Assembly: GCA_903909905.1 (NCBI GenBank)
Contig: CAIVXP010000133.1
Coordinates: 1 to 5,201 of the forward strand
DNA: 5,201 nucleotides
Direction of reading: 5' to 3'
Source: Akkermansiaceae bacterium
GTDB lineage: Bacteria > Verrucomicrobiota > Verrucomicrobiia > Verrucomicrobiales > Akkermansiaceae
The notes under the pieces are model-generated. The model had not been told where the DNA came from, did no database searches, and saw only the letters and a list, made by a program, of their open reading frames with translations. Position numbers and translations under genes: made by a program. Of the stretch, positions 1 through 5,201 are shown piece by piece (the stretch's first letter is position 1; each line of letters begins with the position of its first letter).

Positions 1-180
1 GATGTCCGCGCTGAGGGCAGGATCGTTGATATTGGCGATGGTGGTGAGTTGTGAGCCGGATTTTGTATGGTCTAAAACCTGTGCGACCAGTGAGTTGTAG
101 CGTGCCGCGTTGGCGCTGGTGGTGGAGAGTTCGTTTGCGGCCTCCTCAAAAAGTTTTGTGGCGGGTACCGATTCGCCTTT
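1..180 (-). pseudogene. Open in-frame continuation of the TPR gene beyond its TAA stop (partial)
   Basis: Directly after the TAA at 183-181 the same frame continues for 60 sense codons to the window edge. The translation begins KGESVPATKLFEEAANEL, which completes the TPR-like helix pair started by QALEAY just before the stop. The rest (AARYNSLVAQVLDHT and onward) is again helix-like. About 38 of the 60 codons end in G or C, as expected for coding sequence at this base composition. I see no start codon or ribosome site for an independent gene. I infer this is the downstream part of one longer reading frame, split by a nonsense mutation, a sequence error or, less likely, read-through. Its true end lies outside the window. 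Confidence 0.6.
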
Positions 181-1458
181 TTAGTAAGCTTCCAGAGCTT
201 GCAGGAATGCGGCTTCGCCGCGTTGTTGTGGAAGTTTGGAGTTTTCCCGCAACACTGTGAGAAGGTGAAACGCTTGATCGGTGAGGCCTGCCATCAAGTA
301 TCGTCTCCCGAGCACGAGCATGGCGCGGTTGACGAGCGGGTGATCTGGAAACTCCGCGCGCAGGCGGTTCATGAGTTGGCGCGATTCCGCGAGCGCCTGG
401 GGTGAATCATTGCGGTCGAGGCCGAGCGCGCGGGTGAAGAGCGCGTAGGGGATGACCTTTTCGTGAACTTTCGCCGATGGCCATGAGCTTACGCAGCCAC
501 CTTCTTCAGTGGGCACAAGGCCGGTGGGTGATATTTCGCTCGTGGGGATCCACTGACCGAGTTGCCCGAGCACCATGTCACCAGCCAGGGGTTTTTCTGG
601 CATTATTTTTTCGATGCGTTGAAAGAGTGCTTCGAGTTGTGGGGAATCTGGATGTTCATCGATGAACGAGACCAGGAATGCAAATGCCGTGGAGGCGTCT
701 TCGGATTGTAGCAAGGAATCGGTGAGTCCGACGGCAGCCGAGTGAAATTGCATCAAGCTCAGTCCTCGGGGTTGATCGATGAGAGACCTGAAAATCCTTG
801 CGGCGACCGACGCTTGATTTTCGGCAAGCGTGAGGTGTGCGTTGAGCAGATCGGCATGGGCCTGCAGATTGGATGGGAATTTTTCAATCAAGGAAAACAA
901 CGTTCGCGCTTTGGGGTACTGTTGCGTGTCGATGAGAATTTCTACTTCACGGAGAAGAATTGCCGGAGCATGGGATGGGTCGGCCGATTTCCTGAAGCCC
1001 GACAGGCTATTCAATGCGACATCAGTTTGTTCGAGTGAAAGATGGAGGTTCGCGAGGCTGACGGCTGTCTCGAAACGATGCGGAGCATCGGGTTTTTCGG
1101 AAAGTGGGGTGAGCTGTGCGATTGCCTCAGTGATGCGGCCTGAGCTGGCTAGTGCCTGACCTTTCCAAAACGGCTGTTCGGGATGATTGCGAGCGATCGA
1201 TTGTTCGAGCAGGTCGAGGGCAGCGTCGGATTTTCCTTGGCGGATCCATGACTCGGCAAGGCCAATGGCGGCTTGGGCGCTCTGGTCAGCTGGGAGGTCC
1301 GCGCTTTGTAGGGCGTTTTCGAAGTGAGCTGCGGCGATTTCCCAGAGGCCGGCGGCGAGCGATTCATCCCCCTTGCGCAGAGCGTCACCCGCGTCCTGCC
1401 CTTGAGCGGGCAAGCAGAGCAGGGTCAGCAGTAATAAAAGGATAGACCTGAGGTGCAT
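181..1458 (-). CDS. Exported tetratricopeptide-repeat-type protein, ended by a suspicious in-frame stop
   Basis: A 425-residue product starting at ATG 1458. Residues 1-20 look like a Sec signal peptide: one Arg, a Leu-rich core at 6-14, and a probable cut after AQG20. Cys15 lacks a proper lipobox, so I do not call it a lipoprotein. The rest is almost entirely amphipathic helix pairs of TPR type, for example LAAGLWEIAAAHFENALQ (34-51), the segment around 65-118 (IGLAESWIRQGKSDAALDLL, then KGQALASSGRITEAIAQL), and 379-400 (LGRRYLMAGLTDQAFHLL). TPR proteins generally act as protein-interaction scaffolds. This one would sit in the periplasm or at the envelope, and no enzymatic motif is visible. 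It lies 96 bp behind the sigma-54 regulator on the same strand, and no clear Shine-Dalgarno site precedes the ATG. The frame stays open after the stop, so the intact protein was probably longer. The repeat-family call is firm; the role is unknown. Confidence 0.8.
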   Translation of the reverse strand: MHLRSILLLLLTLLCLPAQGQDAGDALRKGDESLAAGLWEIAAAHFENALQSADLPADQSAQAAIGLAESWIRQGKSDAALDLLEQSIARNHPEQPFWKGQALASSGRITEAIAQLTPLSEKPDAPHRFETAVSLANLHLSLEQTDVALNSLSGFRKSADPSHAPAILLREVEILIDTQQYPKARTLFSLIEKFPSNLQAHADLLNAHLTLAENQASVAARIFRSLIDQPRGLSLMQFHSAAVGLTDSLLQSEDASTAFAFLVSFIDEHPDSPQLEALFQRIEKIMPEKPLAGDMVLGQLGQWIPTSEISPTGLVPTEEGGCVSSWPSAKVHEKVIPYALFTRALGLDRNDSPQALAESRQLMNRLRAEFPDHPLVNRAMLVLGRRYLMAGLTDQAFHLLTVLRENSKLPQQRGEAAFLQALEAY

Positions 1459-1512
1459 TTCTGAGTGGCCATCCTTGCACCACTTAGCGGGTGTGGCCAG
1501 TCCGGATGACCG

Positions 1513-1550
1513 AAAAACGTGGATTGGAGGGCTGCGGGAGGATCGCCACG
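1513..1550 (-). terminator. Weak terminator-like hairpin after the sigma-54 regulator
   Basis: On the minus strand, five bases after the regulator's TAG, CGTGG (1550-1546) can pair with CCACG (1522-1518), followed immediately by TTTTT (1517-1513). Position and T-run suit an intrinsic terminator. The stem is only 5 bp and the loop is 23 nt of mostly pyrimidines, so it would be weak. It may only reduce, not stop, transcription into the TPR gene. Confidence 0.3.
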
Positions 1551-1554
1551 GGGT

Positions 1555-2934
1555 CTAATTTTTGAGGAGGTTGCGCAGTCCGGCCACGGAAAGCTGAAGC
1601 GCCAGTGCGGCCTCCTTGAGGTCGCCATCGGCACGCTCGACCATGCGGCCAGCGATTTCGCGGCTGGCCCAGGTGAGCAGTTCTTCGTCAGCGGGGGCGA
1701 TATTGATCAAATGGTCGAGGGCGCTGCTGAGCATCGCGGGCGATTTGCCAGGGATTGATGCCAAGGGTATGTCTGCGGGCAGTAGGATGTTCGATGTGGC
1801 GAGCGCGCAGGCGCGGGCGATCGTGTTTTCAAGTTCGCGCACATTTCCCGGCCATGTGTGGGACTGGAGGAGGTTGATGGCTTCGGCGGTGAGGCGGATG
1901 CGTGCCATGCCGTTCTTGCGGGTGATGCGTTGGAGGAAAAATTCCGCGAGCAGCGGGATGTCCTCGAGGCGTTCGCGAAGCGCGGGGATGCGGATCTCGA
2001 CGACATTGAGGCGGTAATAAAGATCCTCGCGGAAGCGGCCGGCGGCGACTTCCTCGGCGAGGTTCTTGTGCGTCGCGGCGATGATACGCACATCGGTGGT
2101 GAGGTTTTCGTTGGAACCGACGCGAGAGAAGGATCCGTCCTGCAGGACGCGCAGAAGTTTCACTTGGATGCTGAGAGGCATGTCGCCGATCTCATCGAGA
2201 AAGAGCGTGCCGCCATCCGCTTGCTCGAAGCGTCCGGCACGGCGTGCGATTGCACCGGTGAACGAGCCTTTTTCGTGACCGAAGAGCTCGCTCTCGAGAA
2301 GGTTTTCCGGAATGGCACCACAGTTGATGGTAATCATCTCCTTGTGGTGGCGCGGGCTGTATTCGTGGACGGCTTTTGCGACGAGTTCCTTGCCGGTGCC
2401 GCTTTCGCCGGCGATGAGAACGGGTGCGTCCGATCGTGCGACGCGGCCAACCATTTTGAAGACCCCTTGGAGCGCGCGCGAAATGCCGATCATTTTCACA
2501 CGGCCGTCGTTTTTCGGAAGTTCCGCCGCTGGCTTGCCCGCGCTGCGGCGTTCTTCGCGCATTTGCAGGGCCGACTCGACCACCGTGCGAAGCTCGAACG
2601 GCAGTGATTCCTTGCGCAGCACATCGTGAGCACCGCGTTGGGTGGCCTCGATGATTTGGCCGGTGCTGGGGAAGCCCGCGGTGAGGATGATCATCGTGTT
2701 CGGGCTGTGCTGCAGAATGCGGCCGAGCAACTCCATGCCGTCGAAGGGCTCAAGTTCCATCGCGGCAACCACCACGCCGATGGGAGTTTTTTCGACCACC
2801 TTCACCGCATTGGCGGCATTGTCGCAGCGCAGGATTTTGAGGTTTTGCGCAAACAAATGCTTCGTGGCCCAATCAAGGAAATCGAGATCGGGATCGACGA
2901 GAAGCAGGGTGTCTTCCGGAATGAGTTCGGACAT
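1555..2934 (-). CDS. Sigma-54-dependent NtrC-family transcriptional activator with a degenerate receiver domain
   Basis: A 459-residue activator of sigma-54 RNA polymerase, normal length for an NtrC-type protein. Residues 8-125 form a receiver domain: D14 of the acidic pocket, T85 and K108 are present, but the phospho-acceptor position is Ala58. The central AAA+ domain (about 148-380) is complete: Walker A GESGTGKE (176-183), the sigma-54 contact loop as GSFTGA (223-228; the usual form is GAFTGA), Walker B TLFLDE (243-248), arginine-finger region FREDLYYRLNVV (301-312) and sensor II WPGNVREL (361-368). The last 25 residues (GDLKEAALALQL, then SVAGLRNLLKN) are a Fis-type helix-turn-helix that ends very close to the stop. 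I chose ATG 2934 because the receiver starts 8 residues later. An upstream GTG at 3006 would add 24 unrelated residues and lies in the arm of a palindrome. No histidine kinase gene is visible. The target genes are unknown. Confidence 0.93.
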   Translation of the reverse strand: MSELIPEDTLLLVDPDLDFLDWATKHLFAQNLKILRCDNAANAVKVVEKTPIGVVVAAMELEPFDGMELLGRILQHSPNTMIILTAGFPSTGQIIEATQRGAHDVLRKESLPFELRTVVESALQMREERRSAGKPAAELPKNDGRVKMIGISRALQGVFKMVGRVARSDAPVLIAGESGTGKELVAKAVHEYSPRHHKEMITINCGAIPENLLESELFGHEKGSFTGAIARRAGRFEQADGGTLFLDEIGDMPLSIQVKLLRVLQDGSFSRVGSNENLTTDVRIIAATHKNLAEEVAAGRFREDLYYRLNVVEIRIPALRERLEDIPLLAEFFLQRITRKNGMARIRLTAEAINLLQSHTWPGNVRELENTIARACALATSNILLPADIPLASIPGKSPAMLSSALDHLINIAPADEELLTWASREIAGRMVERADGDLKEAALALQLSVAGLRNLLKN

Positions 2935-2998
2935 CAGCGGGCTGGAAGCAGTCTTACATCGGGCGCTGAAATGCACGATAAAAAAGTGACTGTTTGAG

Positions 2999-3058
2999 CG
3001 AAACACGGAGAAGCAGAGCGTGCGAAGTTCCCTGCGCTCTCCGTGCCTCGGTGTTTCG
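2999..3058. repeat. Imperfect 60 bp palindrome, REP-like intergenic element
   Basis: The arms CGAAACACGGAG (2999-3010) and CTCGGTGTTTCG (3047-3058) pair at 11 of 12 positions. An inner stem AGAGCG (3015-3020) with CGCTCT (3035-3040) can form after an internal loop. An alternative fold pairs CACGGAG (3004-3010) perfectly with CTCCGTG (3039-3045). The right arm holds two near-copies of one unit, CTCCGTGC and CTCGGTGT, so two registers are possible. It lies between the metal gene pair and the regulator. It could act as a terminator or processing hairpin, or be one copy of a dispersed palindromic repeat. The closest T-run on the minus strand (2985-2980) is 13 bases past the stem, too far for a textbook intrinsic terminator. 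Confidence 0.7.
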
Positions 3059-3061
3059 ATT

Positions 3062-3076
3062 TTGTCCCTTGGACAA
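3062..3076. repeat. Short perfect dyad TTGTCC-ctt-GGACAA
   Basis: TTGTCC (3062-3067) and GGACAA (3071-3076) are perfect inverted copies around a 3-base centre, three bases beyond the 60 bp palindrome. It could be an operator half-site pair, or part of a composite hairpin with its neighbour. I do not recognise it as the site of a known regulator. Confidence 0.4.
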
Positions 3077-3080
3077 TCAC

Positions 3081-3101
3081 GGGGCGGGCCGCCCTTGCCC
3101 C
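3081..3101. repeat. GC-rich inverted repeat downstream of the small metal-type gene
   Basis: Two mutually exclusive hairpins fit here: GGGCG (3082-3086) with CGCCC (3090-3094), or GGGGC (3081-3085) with GCCCC (3097-3101). They lie 60-80 bases past the stop of the small exported protein in its direction of transcription. On the minus strand no T-run follows, so this is not a classical terminator. It could stabilise the 3' end of the messenger or be chance in GC-rich sequence. Confidence 0.3.
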
Positions 3102-3160
3102 TCTTTGTTAAGCATGGGATTCATCGGATTTCCCCCTACAGCCTCCAACGAATAACCTTA

Positions 3161-3604
3161 TCACTTCTTCTCCGCGCAACCGCAGCGCCACTCGGGATTG
3201 GAGCAGGGGTCGCATTTTTTGGTGTCGTAGTGAAGGCGCGCGGTGACGGCCTTGGCGTCGGCGGATGCTTTGAATTGAAGGATCAGCCAATCGCCTTCGG
3301 CTGGCGTGGCGAGCGTGAAGGCATCGCCTTGCACGGTCACCTCGAGCTTGGTGGGGTTGTTGCGTTGGCCTGTGGTGGCGGTGAGAGTCTGTGCCTCGAT
3401 TTTCACCGGCTTCATATCCTTGTAGAGAAGGGCGATGTGGAGTTTGCCGTCCTTATCGATGACTTCACCGTGCATGGTTTCGTTGTTGCTGAATTCGAGG
3501 ATGCGTCCCTTGTTCGGGCCGAGTTCGATGTCACCGTGACCGAATGCGAATCCGGCAGTGAGTGCGAGCAGGGTGGTGGTCAGTGTCTTTTTCATTTTTT
3601 GCAT
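3161..3604 (-). CDS. Small exported protein with a four-cysteine tail, probable periplasmic metal-binding partner of the RND pump
   Basis: A 147-residue product from ATG 3604; a second ATG at 3595 (Met4) is an equally good start. Residues 4-22 form a signal peptide (KK, then a hydrophobic TLLALTAGFAF core) with a likely cut AFG22 | H23, giving a mature protein that begins His-Gly-Asp. The middle (about 30-125) looks beta-rich, with a hydrophilic, Thr-rich stretch and no domain I can name. The end carries the only cysteines: C131, C134, C141 and C143 (C-x2-C-x6-C-x-C, around NPEWRCGC). That spacing suggests metal or disulfide chemistry. It starts 19 bp after the pump's stop, so the two are probably co-transcribed, and a role in metal handling follows from that context. 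The family is not recognised; periplasmic metal chaperone or sensor are inferences. The TGA stop is followed immediately by an in-frame TAA. Confidence 0.82.
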   Translation of the reverse strand: MQKMKKTLTTTLLALTAGFAFGHGDIELGPNKGRILEFSNNETMHGEVIDKDGKLHIALLYKDMKPVKIEAQTLTATTGQRNNPTKLEVTVQGDAFTLATPAEGDWLILQFKASADAKAVTARLHYDTKKCDPCSNPEWRCGCAEKK

Positions 3605-3623
3605 GTGTTGTTTTGTTTGTTTT
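3605..3623 (-). promoter_or_regulatory. A-rich translation leader without Shine-Dalgarno
   Basis: The 19 bases between the pump stop and the ATG at 3604 read on the minus strand as almost only A and C (GAAAACAAACAAAACAACA), with no purine-rich GGAGG-like motif. Such an unstructured A-rich leader suits initiation without Shine-Dalgarno pairing, or re-initiation after the upstream gene. Confidence 0.4.
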
Positions 3624-5201
3624 CTATCGGGTGGCTGGTGCGTTCAGCCTTAGGGATTTTTCTGCGGCTTTTTTACCGATCAGAAAAAAGATCGATGGTG
3701 TGACCACGAGGTCGAGCAAAGTAGAGGAGACCAGTCCGCCGACGATCGCGACCGCGACCGGATGAAGGATTTCCTTGCCGGGTTCGCCGGGTGAGAGGAC
3801 GAGTGGGATCAGCGCGATGCCTGCGGAGAGGGCGGTCATCAGTACCGGCACCAGTCGTTCGAGCGTGCCGCGCGTGATGAGCGGAATGCCAAAGGCTTCG
3901 CCCTCGTGTCGCATCAGGTGGAGGTAGTGAGAGATCATCATGATGCCATTGCGTGCGGCGACGCCGCCAACTGCGATGAAGCCGACGAGTGTCGCGATGC
4001 TGATGTTGTCGATTTGCCACCAAGTGAAGGCGAGGGCACCGGCGAGAGCGAGGGGAAGGTTCAGCATCACTTGGAGCGCGAGTGAGATGCTGCGGAAGTA
4101 GGCGGTGAGGAGCATGGCGATGAGTGCGATGATGATGGCGAAGAAGATGAAAATTCGTTTCGAAGCTTCCTGGCGGGCGAGGTATTCGCCTTCGAAACGC
4201 AGCGTATAACCTTGGGGTAGCACGACCTTGGTGGCGACGGCGCGTTGCCATTGTTGCACGAGGGATTCCAGATTCCTTTCGCCGGTGTTGGCGCCGATGA
4301 CGATGCGGCGTTGGCCGTTTTCGCGGTTGATGACATTGGGTCCGTTCACCTGATGAACTTCGGCGACGAGTGAGAGCGGGAGGTGGCGACCGTCGCGGGT
4401 TTGGATCATCAGGTCGCCGATGGTATCGGGCCATGTGCGCCAGCTTTCGGGCAGGCGCATCACGAGGTCGAGGGTGGCTTCGCCGTCGCGGAGTTCGCCG
4501 AGTTGCTGGCCACCGAGGAGTTTGGAAATTTGTTGGTTGATGTCGGCGGGCGCGATGCCTTCGGTGCGGGCGCGCTCGCGGTTCACCTCGATGCGAACCT
4601 GCGGAATGGCGACTTGTGCCTCGAGGTTTAAATCGGTGAGGCCTTGGATGCCGAGTCCCGCATCTTTCACCTGACTGCCGAGGCGGCGCAGTGTGTCGAG
4701 GTCGGGCCCGTGGATCTTGACTGCGATTTTGGCCGAGACTCCGCTGAGCATGTGGCTGAGGCGGTGGCCGATCGGTTGGCCGACATTCACGAATGTGCCG
4801 GGAATGCCCGAAAGTTTTTTGCGGATGTCGGCAAAGACCTCTTCGCGCGGTCGGCCTTTGGCATGGAATTCCACATCGAATTCATTCACCGATACCGGCA
4901 TCACATGATCGTCGCGTTCGGCTCTTCCCGCGCGGCGTCCGACCGATTTTACCTCGGGGATTTGTAGCAGCAGCTCGACTGCTTTTTTGCCGACCTCGTT
5001 CGATTGCTTGAGCGAACTGCCAGGAGCGCTGGCGAAAGAGATGGTTGCGCTGCCTTCATTGAAGGTGGGGAGGAATTCCTTGCCCATGCCGGGGTAAAGC
5101 ATCGCGGCGGCAAGCAGCAAGGTGAGCACGCTGCCGAGCACCGCATGGGGTGCGTTGAAGGCTGCCTTGAGAAAGGTTCTTTGGGTGAAATTTTTCAGTG
5201 C
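3624..5201 (-). CDS. CzcA/CusA-type heavy-metal RND efflux transporter, C-terminal half (partial)
   Basis: This is an inner-membrane proton-driven pump of the HME-RND family, which works as a trimer with a periplasmic adaptor and an outer-membrane channel to expel metal ions. The frame runs open into the right edge, so 525 C-terminal residues of roughly 1040 are present. In window numbering: TM7 at about 21-37, then the family hallmark FLPTFNEG (43-50), the periplasmic porter and docking part with GRAERDD (92-98) and GQPIGHRLSHMLSG (141-154), then five helices at about 350-369, 376-395, 399-423, 450-469 and 480-509. ARNGIMMISHYLHL (416-429) is the typical TM10 end. The charged TM4 proton-relay residues lie in the missing half. 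CusA's methionine relay does not appear conserved, so substrate is uncertain. The adaptor and TolC-like genes would be expected upstream, outside the window. The small Cys-tailed protein follows 19 bp downstream. No frameshift is visible. Confidence 0.94.
   Translation of the reverse strand, partial: ALKNFTQRTFLKAAFNAPHAVLGSVLTLLLAAAMLYPGMGKEFLPTFNEGSATISFASAPGSSLKQSNEVGKKAVELLLQIPEVKSVGRRAGRAERDDHVMPVSVNEFDVEFHAKGRPREEVFADIRKKLSGIPGTFVNVGQPIGHRLSHMLSGVSAKIAVKIHGPDLDTLRRLGSQVKDAGLGIQGLTDLNLEAQVAIPQVRIEVNRERARTEGIAPADINQQISKLLGGQQLGELRDGEATLDLVMRLPESWRTWPDTIGDLMIQTRDGRHLPLSLVAEVHQVNGPNVINRENGQRRIVIGANTGERNLESLVQQWQRAVATKVVLPQGYTLRFEGEYLARQEASKRIFIFFAIIIALIAMLLTAYFRSISLALQVMLNLPLALAGALAFTWWQIDNISIATLVGFIAVGGVAARNGIMMISHYLHLMRHEGEAFGIPLITRGTLERLVPVLMTALSAGIALIPLVLSPGEPGKEILHPVAVAIVGGLVSSTLLDLVVTPSIFFLIGKKAAEKSLRLNAPATR

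Noticed and set aside
1412..1458. Lipoprotein signal at Cys15 of the TPR protein.
   Set aside because: The residue before the Cys is Leu, not Gly, Ala or Ser, and a normal Sec cleavage site AQG|Q follows five residues later.
1533..1548. Possible sigma-54 promoter on the minus strand (TGGC and GC at the right spacing) before the TPR gene.
   Set aside because: The -12 part reads CCGCA rather than TTGCA and the -24 part only matches TGGC; such half-matches are frequent by chance. It also overlaps the candidate terminator.
1858..2607. 249-codon plus-strand frame opposite the sigma-54 regulator.
   Set aside because: It is antisense to the clearly conserved AAA+ domain, its translation has no recognisable motif, and long antisense frames are common in GC-rich coding DNA.
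2935..3006. Longer sigma-54 regulator starting at GTG 3006, adding 24 residues.
   Set aside because: The extra residues are unlike a receiver N-terminus, the GTG sits inside a palindrome arm, and ATG 2934 places the receiver at its normal distance from the start.
3020..3703. 227-codon plus-strand frame across the gap, the small exported gene and the pump end.
   Set aside because: It runs antisense to two supported genes, starts within the palindrome and shows no coherent domain.
3624..5141. RND pump as a complete 505-residue gene starting at GTG 5141.
   Set aside because: The frame is open for 20 more codons to the edge with family-typical sequence, and HME-RND pumps are about twice this length, so it is a partial gene.
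1..5201. CRISPR arrays, tRNA or rRNA genes, insertion sequences.
   Set aside because: I saw no spaced direct repeats, no cloverleaf or rRNA-like stretch, and no transposase-like reading frame.

Overview
The window is a minus-strand stretch of a Gram-negative-type bacterial chromosome. Every credible gene reads right to left, with tight packing and an overall GC content that I estimate by eye in the mid-to-upper fifties. I cannot name the organism. Genes without clear Shine-Dalgarno sites, a small exported metal-type protein beside an HME-RND pump, a large exported TPR protein and an intergenic palindrome of CACGGAG/CTCCGTG units together suggest Verrucomicrobiota or a related PVC lineage. That is an inference from style, not from a marker gene.

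Layout in transcription order (right to left). (1) 5201-3624: the C-terminal half of a CzcA/CusA-type heavy-metal RND efflux pump, cut by the window edge. (2) 3604-3161: a small exported protein with a His-Gly-Asp start after the predicted signal peptide and a four-Cys C-terminal tail, only 19 bp behind the pump and probably in its operon. (3) 3160-2935: a 226 bp gap containing three inverted repeats, including an imperfect palindrome of about 60 bp. (4) 2934-1555: a sigma-54-dependent NtrC-type regulator whose receiver has Ala where the phosphorylated Asp should be. (5) 1554-1459: a short gap with a weak terminator-like hairpin. (6) 1458-181: an exported TPR-type protein interrupted by an in-frame TAA. 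The same frame stays open for 60 more codons, with TPR-like sequence, to the left edge.

The first two genes plausibly form a periplasmic metal-export unit: the pump expels metal ions across the envelope and the small protein may bind metal in the periplasm. The regulator and TPR gene appear to be a separate unit. No sensor kinase is visible, which fits a receiver that cannot be phosphorylated in the usual way. I see no complete new system here. The points most worth checking are the in-frame stop, the receiver lacking its Asp, the palindrome and the Cys-tailed protein.
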